DNA of 64,000 nt, taken from Phocaeicola faecium (lineage in GTDB: Bacteria > Bacteroidota > Bacteroidia > Bacteroidales > Bacteroidaceae). The DNA lies in NCBI RefSeq assembly GCF_014837055.1, contig NZ_JACSPQ010000011.1:103021-167020 (forward strand), given 5' to 3'. The stretch's first letter is position 1, and each line of letters opens with the position of its first letter. This document shows, one piece after another, positions 55,116 to 63,195 of this stretch. Below the pieces are notes generated by a model. It was not told the DNA's origin, did no database searches, and saw only the letters and a program-made list of their open reading frames with translations. Made by a program: the position numbers and the translations under genes.

Positions 55116-55179
55116 CCCGAGCGCTTAGTGGGAATTTGTACCCCTTATCGATACAAATTCCCCGTAGGCGCTAGGGACC
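55113..55179. repeat. Large inverted repeat downstream of erm(B)
   Basis: GGTCCCGAGCGCTTAGTGGG and following bases (55113-55140) pair with 55152-55179 with few mismatches; loop about 11 bases. It overlaps the end of the small open frame behind erm(B) and probably arose with the junction to the topoisomerase remnant. It could form a strong hairpin or cruciform. Confidence 0.8.
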
Positions 55180-55276
55180 TCTTTAGCTCCTTGGAAGCTG
55201 TCAGTAGTATACCTAATAATTTATCTACATTCCCTTTAGTAACGTGTAACTTTCCAAATTTACAAAAGCGACTCAT
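55145..55276 (-). CDS. Small hypothetical protein behind erm(B)
   Basis: 43 residues, MSRFCKFGKLHVTKGNVDKL to SLAPTGNLYR. GGGAGG overlapping the erm(B) stop gives a strong ribosome-binding site. A longer version of this small open frame commonly follows erm(B); the last residues here come from the inverted repeat. Function unknown. Confidence 0.6.
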   Translation of the reverse strand: MSRFCKFGKLHVTKGNVDKLLGILLTASKELKRSLAPTGNLYR

Positions 55277-55280
55277 AGAA

Positions 55281-56018
55281 TTATTTCCTCCCGTTAAATA
55301 ATAGATAACTATTAAAAATAGACAATACTTGCTCATAAGTAACGGTACTTAAATTGTTTACTTTGGCGTGTTTCATTGCTTGATGAAACTGATTTTTAGT
55401 AAACAGTTGACGATATTCTCGATTGACCCATTTTGAAACAAAGTACGTATATAGCTTCCAATATTTATCTGGAACATCTGTGGTATGGCGGGTAAGTTTT
55501 ATTAAGACACTGTTTACTTTTGGTTTAGGATGAAAGCATTCCGCTGGCAGCTTAAGCAATTGCTGAATCGAGACTTGAGTGTGCAAGAGCAACCCTAGTG
55601 TTCGGTGAATATCCAAGGTACCCTTGTAGAATCCTTCTGCAACAATCAGATAGATGTCAGACGCATGGCTTTCAAAAACCACTTTTTTAATAATTTGTGT
55701 GCTTAAATTGTAAGGAATACTCCCAACAATTTTATACCTCTGTTTGTTAGGGAATTGAAACTGTAGAATATCTTGGTGAATTAAAGTGACACGAGTATTC
55801 AGTTTTAATTTTTCTGACGATAAGTTGAATAGATGACTGTCTAATTCAATAGACGTTACCTGTTTACTTATTTTAGCCAGTTTCGTCGTTAAATGCCCTT
55901 TACCTGTTCCAATTTCGTAAACGGTATCGGTTTCTTTTAAATTCAATTGTTTTATTATTTGGTTGAGTACTTTTTCACTCGTTAAAAAGTTTTGAGAATA
56001 TTTTATATTTTTGTTCAT
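55281..56018 (-). CDS. erm(B): Erm(B) 23S rRNA adenine methyltransferase
   Basis: 245 residues, [20 protein letters not shown] to SYLLFNGRK, full length and matching erm(B). It methylates A2058 of 23S rRNA and so gives resistance to macrolides, lincosamides and streptogramin B. SAM motif [14 protein letters not shown]; catalytic-loop GSIPYNLST. The AGAAGGAGTGATTACATG site is strong. The usual leader peptide and attenuator before erm(B) are missing: the upstream gene stops 36 bases away, so expression should be constitutive. Confidence 0.98.
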   Translation of the reverse strand: MNKNIKYSQNFLTSEKVLNQIIKQLNLKETDTVYEIGTGKGHLTTKLAKISKQVTSIELDSHLFNLSSEKLKLNTRVTLIHQDILQFQFPNKQRYKIVGSIPYNLSTQIIKKVVFESHASDIYLIVAEGFYKGTLDIHRTLGLLLHTQVSIQQLLKLPAECFHPKPKVNSVLIKLTRHTTDVPDKYWKLYTYFVSKWVNREYRQLFTKNQFHQAMKHAKVNNLSTVTYEQVLSIFNSYLLFNGRK

Positions 56019-56053
56019 GTAATCACTCCTTCTTAATTACAAATTTTTAGCAT

Positions 56054-56869
56054 CTAATTTAACTTCAATAGACTAATAACAATGTTTGGTCTTGCTTCAC
56101 TTTGTGCTTGTCGGAAGCCTAAATAGTAACTGCGTTTTGCTTCGTGTCCGTCTGGCAACCGCTCAAATTGTTCATCAAGTTCTGATACACCTTCTTCGTT
56201 ATAGCGTGGATCAAATTCTTCTAAAAAGTCTGCTTCCTCTACAACTTTAAGCTCAAACCCATTGTTCAGCAATCCCATTATAATCTGTGTAAGTGTGTGA
56301 TGTTGTTTTACTACATCACATCCTAAAAAATGTGTATTTCGTTCTCCTGTTATAAAGTAATTATCAATCGCCCAATATTGCGGTTTCCCATCATCTGTAT
56401 AAATCCAATCCTGCCCAACTCCTGCGGTAAAAACAGGGTGTTCGATATTAAAAAGAAAAATTCCACCTGGTTTTAATGTCCTATACACTTTTTGAAATAT
56501 TTCCACTATGTCCTCTATATAGTGCAGAGCTAAATTAGATATAACACAATCCCATTCATTTTCTGGATAGTCATATTCCTCTAATCCGCTAATACGATAT
56601 TCAATTTGATTTCCTGAATTGCGCTTTTGGGCTTCCTCAATCATTTTCTTACTTAAATCGATCCCTAATATTTTTGTAGCTCCTTGTTCTTCTGCGAACT
56701 TGCAGTGCCAGCCATATCCGCACCCCAAGTCAAGAACAGATTTTCCTTCTAACGAAGGAAACAAAGGTTTTAATTGATGCCATTCACCAGCAGCTTTTAA
56801 CCCCTCTTTACTGCGGGACATCTTTGCATATTCTTCAAAAAACTTCTCATTATCGTATTCATTATTCAT
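56054..56869 (-). CDS. Class I SAM-dependent methyltransferase with replaced C-terminus
   Basis: 271 residues from ATG 56869 (MNNEYDNEKFFEEYAKMSRS), with AGGAGATG upstream. The core is the same as in the zeta fusion ([27 protein letters not shown]). After VVEEA at 56229 it changes to DFLEEFDPRYNEEGVSELDE and ends ARPNIVISLLKLN, which is not the native methyltransferase ending seen in the other copy. That tail belongs to whatever lay before erm(B). The substrate is unknown; family members modify small molecules. A longer start at 56959 comes from GC-rich foreign sequence. Confidence 0.82.
   Translation of the reverse strand: MNNEYDNEKFFEEYAKMSRSKEGLKAAGEWHQLKPLFPSLEGKSVLDLGCGYGWHCKFAEEQGATKILGIDLSKKMIEEAQKRNSGNQIEYRISGLEEYDYPENEWDCVISNLALHYIEDIVEIFQKVYRTLKPGGIFLFNIEHPVFTAGVGQDWIYTDDGKPQYWAIDNYFITGERNTHFLGCDVVKQHHTLTQIIMGLLNNGFELKVVEEADFLEEFDPRYNEEGVSELDEQFERLPDGHEAKRSYYLGFRQAQSEARPNIVISLLKLN
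56229..56810 (-). repeat. 582-base direct repeat, copy 2
   Basis: Partner of 53426-54007. Same orientation, 2.8 kb apart, with erm(B), the small open frame, omega and epsilon between. Recombination between the copies would delete erm(B). Confidence 0.85.
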
Positions 56870-56965
56870 AACCTTAACATCTCCTATTTTATCCTTCGGC
56901 ACCGCCGCCTCCAGGCGGCTCCCCAACTTCATCTGCTCGATAAATGGGAATTGCACCAAAACAAT

Positions 56966-57511
56966 CTAAGACAACAATGCTGCCCTACTTGCGATTTTTT
57001 CTTGTACTGCGGAAACAGTTTCTTGAATGGAATAATTGGTCGTATCTACAACATTCGATTCATATATTCCCAGATTGCAAAATTGCTCCCACATTGTTTC
57101 TACCAATTCGATATTTGTTTTTCGGTCTAACTTTGAGCGTTCAACAGCCCGCTTTAAGGTTTCTTCCTTACTTGCCCTTAAAATAATATAATGCACCTCA
57201 TAATGTTCCCGAACAAGACTTTGCCACGGCTTTAAAAACCACGGTCCGATAATACCGTCAACAATTACATCATATCCCCCACGAGCATATCGCTTCGCAG
57301 CTTCTAAAAACGCTTCAATGACAATCAAATTTTGCTCATTTGATTCTGGCAAATGCGGTGGTATTGCCCCTTTACTCAAATAATGATAAAAGTCATCTGT
57401 GTGCATATGCACAGACTTTTCCAAATCTGATTCTTTTGCAACAGCAGATGCCGTTGTAGTTTTTCCTGTCCCCGGCGCACCTGTGATTACAATAATTCTA
57501 CCTTGATTCAT
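56966..57511 (-). CDS. P-loop kinase/phosphotransferase-like protein, copy 1
   Basis: 181 residues. Walker A VITGAPGTGKTTTASAVA, then HMHTDDFYHYLSKGAIPPHL, IVDGIIGPWFLKPW and VERSKLDRKTNIELVETMWE. The layout (P-loop, DD-F motif, basic lid) is that of small-molecule kinases such as chloramphenicol phosphotransferase and gluconate kinase types. About four fifths of its residues match the copy at 59069. An antibiotic-modifying role is possible; the substrate is not known. Confidence 0.75.
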   Translation of the reverse strand: MNQGRIIVITGAPGTGKTTTASAVAKESDLEKSVHMHTDDFYHYLSKGAIPPHLPESNEQNLIVIEAFLEAAKRYARGGYDVIVDGIIGPWFLKPWQSLVREHYEVHYIILRASKEETLKRAVERSKLDRKTNIELVETMWEQFCNLGIYESNVVDTTNYSIQETVSAVQEKIASRAALLS

Positions 57512-57667
57512 CTATATTTTACCTCCACAAATTCCGATTTGTTGATAACTCATTATATCATAAATTTATCCACTATATCATAAATCTATCCACTTTTCAA
57601 TCTATATCACGCAATTAACTTGGAAAGGAACACCGCCGAGCAATGGGTTATCTCGGCGGTCACTCTT

Positions 57668-58087
57668 TTACTCGTTGTCCGCTCCATACGATACCGACGA
57701 CGGAATTCCGTTATCATTTAGATTTTTCTCGATATCCTTCACCGGAAGTGAGGAAAAATACGCTTCTCTTCCCTCTTTTATTATAAGCTCGTGGCACGGC
57801 TTGTTTCCGGCGTTGTCGGGAATGCGCGCGTCCATTATGTTCACGGCTATCATCTCGGGAGTAATGGCGGCTCTCCCTCCGGCTTGACCTACGCACACCA
57901 CCGCGTCGGGTCTGTATTGCTCCACCGCTTTTTTAAGAACCTCTCCTGCCTTTCCAAACACCGTCGGCACTTCGAGCTTTAAAATTTCCGCGCCTTGTAT
58001 TTCGTTTTTCATCATTTTTACGGCTTCTCCCGCAGGATTGATTTTCTCTCCCCCGAACGGGTCAAAGCCTGTGAACAGTATTCTCAT
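57668..58087 (-). CDS. pcp: Pyroglutamyl-peptidase I, truncated
   Basis: 139 residues against about 215 normally. It begins MRILFTGFDPFGGEKINPAG and keeps VCVGQAGGRAAITPEMIAVN, with the catalytic glutamate region. It ends NGIPSSVSYGADNE, just where the segment carrying the catalytic cysteine should start, so it is inactive. It begins four bases after the phosphotransferase stop. The start is native; the end is a deletion junction. Confidence 0.88.
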   Translation of the reverse strand: MRILFTGFDPFGGEKINPAGEAVKMMKNEIQGAEILKLEVPTVFGKAGEVLKKAVEQYRPDAVVCVGQAGGRAAITPEMIAVNIMDARIPDNAGNKPCHELIIKEGREAYFSSLPVKDIEKNLNDNGIPSSVSYGADNE

Positions 58088-58091
58088 TTTA

Positions 58092-59009
58092 TCATGCCTT
58101 TCTTTGTCTGTATTCTCTCAAAATCTCGCGGCACCTGTTTTGAAGCCACTCTGTTGTCTCAGTATCGTTTTCGACAGCGTTTTCGTATATTTCCGTCAGC
58201 CCTATCCGCAGCTCATAGCATAAAATTCGCTCGGTATATCTCGGCAGGTGAGAGTATTTTCTCTCCCAATACGCCGCAGTTTTTTCCATGCACATGAGCC
58301 ATGTCCGCCAAAAATACGCGGTCGCGATGTCGTAAAGAAAGTCCCCGTAAGCCGCGCAGTCCCAGTCTATAACGCCACTTATCCTCGATTTTTTGCCTAC
58401 GATAACATTATTCGAGCCGAAATCCCCGTGGAACAGCGCTCTTTCTTCCGGGCAATAAGATATAAGCTCACGATATGCCGCGAGAAGCTCGTCGATGAGT
58501 GAGAGGTTAACATAGCTCCTGCTTACCGCCGTCCAGTCTCTCTCGAATACCTCCGCAAGATATTCTCTCCAGCTGTAAAACGGAGCGTTTCCCGTATCGC
58601 TGTCAAACACGCCGCAGCCGGAAGTGCCTGATATATCGGTTCGCGATATTGCTTCGGTTACATCCGTAATATCGCCGAGCAGTCGCACAACCGTTTCTTC
58701 ATCGGAGTCCTCATATGTAATCCCGTCCGCTTTTACGCTGATGCAGAAGTAGTGCGTGCCGTCAAAGTTGCCTGTTTCAACAACCTCTGGAATAGGAACT
58801 CTATCCGAGCGGAAGTGCTCATAGGCGTATTTGTCTTTTTTGAAGCCTTCCATATTTGAATTTATGCGCACGACATATTCTCTGCCGCCACGCGAAAACC
58901 AATACGCCTGTGACTCCTGCCCTTCTTTTATCGGAAAAAGCCTTATATCCTCACCGTACTTTCGGCTTAAAAACTCTGTGATGCTTTCTTTTGAATAATC
59001 GCTTTTCAT
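58092..59009 (-). CDS. Aminoglycoside/hygromycin phosphotransferase family protein
   Basis: 305 residues. Brenner motif LFHGDFGSNNVIVGKKSRIS and metal motif VIDWDCAAYGDFLYDIATAY define the APH kinase fold; the N-terminal ATP lobe has SQAYWFSRGGREYVVRINSN. Overall it most resembles the APH(4)/hygromycin-type branch. The full active site is present, so it may be functional resistance cargo, but the substrate cannot be read from sequence. GC content and codon use suggest a Clostridiales-like source. Confidence 0.8.
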   Translation of the reverse strand: MKSDYSKESITEFLSRKYGEDIRLFPIKEGQESQAYWFSRGGREYVVRINSNMEGFKKDKYAYEHFRSDRVPIPEVVETGNFDGTHYFCISVKADGITYEDSDEETVVRLLGDITDVTEAISRTDISGTSGCGVFDSDTGNAPFYSWREYLAEVFERDWTAVSRSYVNLSLIDELLAAYRELISYCPEERALFHGDFGSNNVIVGKKSRISGVIDWDCAAYGDFLYDIATAYFWRTWLMCMEKTAAYWERKYSHLPRYTERILCYELRIGLTEIYENAVENDTETTEWLQNRCREILREYRQRKA

Positions 59010-59068
59010 GTTCCGCTCTCTCCTTTAGCTCTGTCTGAGGATAATATACCACAAAAAAGCAAAAAAAT

Positions 59069-59614
59069 CTAAGACAACAACGCTGCCCTACTTGCGATTT
59101 TTTCTTGTACTGCGGAAACAGTTTCTTGAATGGAATAAGTGGTCGTATCTATAACATTCGATTCATATATTCCCAGATTGCAAAATTGCTCCCACATGGT
59201 TTCTACTAATTCAACATTTGTTTTTCTGTCTAATTTTGAGCGCTCCACAGCTCGCTTCATAGTTTCTTCTTTACTGGCCCTTAAAACAATATAGTGTACT
59301 TCATAATCTTCTCGAACAAGGGCTCTCCATGGTTCTAAAAACCACGGCCCTACAATTCCATCTACAATTACATCATATCCACCGCGGGCATAGCGCTTTG
59401 CAGCTTCTAAAAAGGCTTCAATAACAACTAAATTTTGTTCGTTGGACTCTGGTAAATGCGGCGGTATTGCTCCTTTGCTTAAATAATGGAAAAAGTCGTC
59501 TGTGTGCATATGCACAGATTTATCCATGTTCGATTCTTTTGCGACAATCGACGCAATTGTTGTCTTTCCTGTTCCCGGCGAACCTGTAATCACAATAATT
59601 CTTCCTTGGTTCAT
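59069..59614 (-). CDS. P-loop kinase/phosphotransferase-like protein, copy 2
   Basis: 181 residues from ATG 59614, with a strong AGGAGG eight bases upstream; the longer frame is not used. Walker A VITGSPGTGKTTIASIVAKE and TDDFFHYLSKGAIPPHLPES. It is diverged but collinear with the copy at 56966-57511 over its whole length, ending in the same KIASRAALLS. The two copies flank the phosphotransferase and peptidase genes. Confidence 0.76.
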   Translation of the reverse strand: MNQGRIIVITGSPGTGKTTIASIVAKESNMDKSVHMHTDDFFHYLSKGAIPPHLPESNEQNLVVIEAFLEAAKRYARGGYDVIVDGIVGPWFLEPWRALVREDYEVHYIVLRASKEETMKRAVERSKLDRKTNVELVETMWEQFCNLGIYESNVIDTTTYSIQETVSAVQEKIASRAALLS

Positions 59615-59765
59615 TTTCACTCCTCCTATTTCGATTTGCTGTTCTCTATTTCTTTTTCCGTCCCCGCTGTGGGTTTGGATTTTTCGGCAAGTCCAACTTC
59701 TCCGCAATCTATTTTAGCCGCTTCTTTTCTTCTTCAAACAGTTTATTATACCCCAAAACCATAAA

Positions 59766-60464
59766 TCAGCAAACGCAAAAACCGTTACCAAAGAAAATGC
59801 CGCCTGCCTTTTTTGCTAAACCTAAAGAGGCTAAGTTAGAAGTGGACGCACTATACAAAGGAATACTACCATTTCGTCTAACTGCTTCTGCCCATTCTGC
59901 AAGTGTGTGGAATGCATACCCTTTTCTTCTGTAAAGTTCAGCCGTTTCAATTCCCGCTTCCTCTGCCTCAAGAATAATCCGAACACTACGACAAATAGAT
60001 ACGACTTGAGAATCTTCCAAATAAGCAGCGCAAAAGGGAACATCCAGCAACTCTTCAGGTAGCCAGGGAAAATAGTGGCTCATCTGAGGCTCAATGTTGT
60101 CTTTAGTGAGTAAGCAGGCTTTTAACTTTGGCTGTTCAGGAAGCCAAAAACAAGCATCTTCTGAAATCTTACTTTCTCCTAATAGTTGCCGATATTCTTT
60201 ATCATAAATAGGTGATTCATTCGGCAGCATCAGTACTGGCTCTCTGTTGGTAATTGATTGTAGTTTTTCTCTTAATTCTTTCGGTACGTCAGCGCGAAAA
60301 TAAGCATGTGGTTTTTCGTAAAGTGGTCTTGTCAAATAGAAGCGGGGAGCCGGCTGTGAAGTGGAGTCCCATGGTTCCCTTATAGTCATAAGTTCGTTCT
60401 TTTCATTCATTGTAAACAGTGCTTCTACATGAAGCTGCATATAGTACGAGTTGCTTTTTCCCAT
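59766..60464 (-). CDS. GNAT-family acetyltransferase
   Basis: 232 residues. The C-terminal half has the GNAT order: CAAYLEDSQVVSICRSVR, AEEAGIETAELYRRKGYAFH and IPLYSASTSNLASLGLAKKA (family's S-x-N-x-AS-x-x-L-A-x-K signature). It is common in Gram-positive mobile DNA; target unknown. It starts 20 bases after the stop of the wzz chimera and is transcribed the same way. Confidence 0.75.
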   Translation of the reverse strand: MGKSNSYYMQLHVEALFTMNEKNELMTIREPWDSTSQPAPRFYLTRPLYEKPHAYFRADVPKELREKLQSITNREPVLMLPNESPIYDKEYRQLLGESKISEDACFWLPEQPKLKACLLTKDNIEPQMSHYFPWLPEELLDVPFCAAYLEDSQVVSICRSVRIILEAEEAGIETAELYRRKGYAFHTLAEWAEAVRRNGSIPLYSASTSNLASLGLAKKAGGIFFGNGFCVC

Positions 60465-60484
60465 TTTCTAATATTCTCCTACAT

Positions 60485-61843
60485 TTATTTCTCTGCCTGT
60501 TCAATCATTTTCTTTACTAACCGCTGAAACAGGTCGGCGGTTTCCTCGTCCATCGGTGCAAGCTGTCCGATCTGTCCGGCTATCATCGCCGTTACATCGT
60601 CAATGGAAAGCGGTTTTTGTTTCTGTTCCGCCAGTGCGTCCCGCATGGCTTGGAACATAGCGGCGGTCACAGCTTCCCCCGGCTGTTCCCCGTTGTCAAT
60701 ATCTTTCTTAATATCCCGCAGGATAGCCAGGATTTGTTGCTCGATGCCAGGGCTTTCAATGCCCGAGTTGGCCGGAAGCAGCTGGTTCTTGCTGGTGGAA
60801 TTGGTGAGGTAATTGCGGATATACCGTGCCATGGAAAGCTGCGTGTTCAATGCCAGAATTTGCGCATTGGTCTCGCTGCTCTGTTCCATATACATGCTGG
60901 CAGCGGCCTGTACATCGGGCAGAAGGTGTTCGCTCTTGTAAGAGGAGATGTTTTCATCCACATTGCCAAGTTCCTGCTCAATCACACCGAGACGGTCACT
61001 AATGAAAGCCGAGGTACTAACTGCGATTTGATTCTTGTCCTTTATCCAGTTCTCATTGTAAACGGCTATCACCGTATTCAGCACATCCTCCGCCCGTTGG
61101 ATGCACACGTCTTTGAATGACAGATTGATGACAGTGGATTTCTCATCACTCAACGTAACTGACAAGTTGGAAGCATAGTCGCCTGTGGCATCTTGGTATC
61201 CTCTGCGTGAGACATAAACAGGTGAATCATGGGTGGCGGAATCGTTCGCAACCTTTACAACAAGTTTTCCGATAGGGGCGTCAACTGTGTCATTCAACAC
61301 AGCCGTTATCTTTCCTGCCACATCTTCACCATTACGAGAAAAATCCGTCAGAAGTACTTGGCCATCAAGACCGGGGTTAATGGTAAAAGCCACGCTCTCG
61401 TTGTCTTGCAATTCGTTAAAGTCTACCGTGTAGGGGCAATCTCGACCATACAAGACTTTCTTGTAAAACCCTCCGTCCGTGTGATAACTGATGTCCAAAT
61501 GAAGGCGTTTCACCACATCAAGCATTACCGCAGGAGACTGCAACGATTGTATTTCATTGTTTACGTTGGTGTTGGTCTGGAAGAGGTCGAAGTCTCCCAT
61601 CAGACCAGCCGCATCACCCAATGAGTTCCCTTTGGAATCCTCTTTGATAAGGAGCGATGCTGAACGGGTATATACCGGCGGGGTGGTCAAAAGATAGACG
61701 ACAGCCACTCCGACGGTAACAGCCAACGATATGACGAACCAATACCACTTGTTGAGACAGAGGTAGAACAAATCTTGTATACGGATAAAGTCATCCGCCT
61801 GTTTAGGTTTGGATATATTGTTTTGAGTTGCCACGATATACAA
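60485..61843 (-). CDS. Chimeric Wzz-type chain-length determinant with a foreign C-terminus
   Basis: 452 residues. The N-terminal 370 match Bacteroides capsule chain-length proteins: PKQADDFIRIQDLFYLCLNK, membrane helix FVISLAVTVGVAVVYLLTTP, the periplasmic coiled coil and NSGIESPGIEQQI. At about 60735 it changes to LAILRDIKKDIDNGEQPGEA and TAMIAGQIGQLAPMDEETAD, a sequence of Clostridiales flavour. The second membrane helix and any kinase domain are missing, so chain-length control is probably lost. The downstream capsule genes are replaced by the resistance mosaic. Confidence 0.88.
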   Translation of the reverse strand: MYIVATQNNISKPKQADDFIRIQDLFYLCLNKWYWFVISLAVTVGVAVVYLLTTPPVYTRSASLLIKEDSKGNSLGDAAGLMGDFDLFQTNTNVNNEIQSLQSPAVMLDVVKRLHLDISYHTDGGFYKKVLYGRDCPYTVDFNELQDNESVAFTINPGLDGQVLLTDFSRNGEDVAGKITAVLNDTVDAPIGKLVVKVANDSATHDSPVYVSRRGYQDATGDYASNLSVTLSDEKSTVINLSFKDVCIQRAEDVLNTVIAVYNENWIKDKNQIAVSTSAFISDRLGVIEQELGNVDENISSYKSEHLLPDVQAAASMYMEQSSETNAQILALNTQLSMARYIRNYLTNSTSKNQLLPANSGIESPGIEQQILAILRDIKKDIDNGEQPGEAVTAAMFQAMRDALAEQKQKPLSIDDVTAMIAGQIGQLAPMDEETADLFQRLVKKMIEQAEK

Positions 61844-61861
61844 TATTTAGATTGGACGTGA

Positions 61862-62683
61862 TTAATTAAAAATGAGGATGGCCACAGAAGTCAGCAACGA
61901 TGCCAGCGAAATCCAGAACGAGGTGGAACGCACGTTGTTGCCGTTGACGGTAGATTGACGGGCTTTCACTTCATTGGGTTCCACATACACCACGTCATTC
62001 TGTTGCAGATAATAGGCGGGTGAAGAATAGATGTGTTCGCCGGAAGTGAGGTTCAGTCCGTACACCCGTTGCACATCCCCTTCTTGCCGTAACACCATCA
62101 CCTTGGAACGGTTTCCGTAGATGGTCAGGTCGCCTGCCATGCTGAGTGCATCGAGTATGGTCAGCCTGTCCCGGTCAATGCTGAAACGTCCCGGACTGTT
62201 CACCTCGCCCAACACGGATATGCAGAGATTGGCAAATTCCACGGTCACGACAGGGTCTTTCACCAAATTCTCCTTTATCAATTCGTTCTTGATACATTCG
62301 GCGATTTCTTCCCGCTTCATTCCGGCCACGTGTATCTTGCCAAGTACAGGAAAATCTATCTTACCGTTGGCATCTACGGTATAAGCGGATACTCCTTGAT
62401 TGCTTGAAGCCGTCACGCCATTTGTCCTTAAAGACTGACCCAATTGCCTGGACACATAAGGCAGGTTGAACAAGTCCGTCAACTGGGGGTCACGGCTGTT
62501 GACGATAATGGAAATCTTATCCTCCGGTCGGACTGTAATGGCTTTCACTTCAGGCAACTTGATTTCTGTTTCCCCGGGTCTCAAATCCTGGAAATAAACT
62601 ACTTCCTTGGAAGAACCGCACGAGCCCAGTGTCACTGTACTTGCGACAATGAGCAAGATGTAAAATACTTTATTTATACTCAT
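61862..62683 (-). CDS. Capsule polysaccharide export lipoprotein (Wza-like)
   Basis: 273 residues. Lipobox TVTLGSCGSSKEVVYFQDL; polysaccharide-export domain (VRPEDKISIIVNSRDPQLTD, VDANGKIDFPVLGKIHVAGM) and SLBB-like domain (ISVLGEVNSPGRFSIDRDRL, LSMAGDLTIYGNR); C-terminal helix FWISLASLLTSVAILIFN. It forms the outer-membrane export channel. Fits the UpxY-UpxZ-Wza-Wzz order of Bacteroides capsule operons. 18 bases from wzz. Confidence 0.92.
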   Translation of the reverse strand: MSINKVFYILLIVASTVTLGSCGSSKEVVYFQDLRPGETEIKLPEVKAITVRPEDKISIIVNSRDPQLTDLFNLPYVSRQLGQSLRTNGVTASSNQGVSAYTVDANGKIDFPVLGKIHVAGMKREEIAECIKNELIKENLVKDPVVTVEFANLCISVLGEVNSPGRFSIDRDRLTILDALSMAGDLTIYGNRSKVMVLRQEGDVQRVYGLNLTSGEHIYSSPAYYLQQNDVVYVEPNEVKARQSTVNGNNVRSTSFWISLASLLTSVAILIFN

Positions 62684-62702
62684 ATTCCTGATTTTTCTTT
62701 GT

Positions 62703-63092
62703 TTAAGACCTTCTATAGCCTGTGTCTTGAAATACTATGGTGTTTTGGTAGTGCCATTCATTGAATGATTTGCCGTCAACTGGCTTTCCTGTCTTGTATA
62801 TCCTTTCTACAAATGTTCTTTTCATACACTCCATGTCACCTACGGCAAATGGCATTTCCCTGTCCTCTACACTTGTCACAACAATAGGGAGGGGCACACG
62901 AAACACTTTCATCGCATTAATAACCGATTTCGTATAGATGTGACAAAGGTGAAAAGCAGAACGTTCGAATGCCACCCAATAATTATCAACACGGTACAGA
63001 TGAATATGCTCTCTATTGGAACGCTCACTGAAAAGTATGTCTGACAGATGATTCTCCATCAACTTGCCAAGCTCTATGCCGAACCTGTTCAT
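62703..63092 (-). CDS. upxZ: UpxZ, capsule antitermination inhibitor
   Basis: 129 residues, MNRFGIELGKLMENHLSDIL and HLYRVDNYWVAFERSAFHLC. UpxZ proteins block the UpxY antiterminators of other capsule loci, so that one locus dominates in a cell. Second gene of the locus, 103 bases after upxY. Slightly short for the family, but no break is visible. Confidence 0.85.
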   Translation of the reverse strand: MNRFGIELGKLMENHLSDILFSERSNREHIHLYRVDNYWVAFERSAFHLCHIYTKSVINAMKVFRVPLPIVVTSVEDREMPFAVGDMECMKRTFVERIYKTGKPVDGKSFNEWHYQNTIVFQDTGYRRS

Positions 63093-63195
63093 TGAAATTG
63101 TGATTAAATCAATTTATAATAGCATTAGTTTTCGGTCGCAAGGGGGATTGATTTTTCCTGTTTGTTAGGGAAAAATTTACAATCGGTTCATATCC

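Larger units (their letters stand above)
52282..60735. mobile_element. Gram-positive-derived resistance mosaic
   Basis: An AT-rich block of minus-strand genes with Gram-positive relatives: omega, epsilon and part of zeta, topoisomerase and delta remnants, erm(B), methyltransferase copies, two P-loop kinases, pyroglutamyl peptidase remnant, an aminoglycoside phosphotransferase-like gene and a GNAT. Strong GGAGG ribosome-binding sites differ from the Bacteroides genes around it. The left edge is a hairpin array; the right edge is the in-frame fusion into wzz near 60735. No transposase or integrase is visible, so the way it arrived is not shown. Confidence 0.75.
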
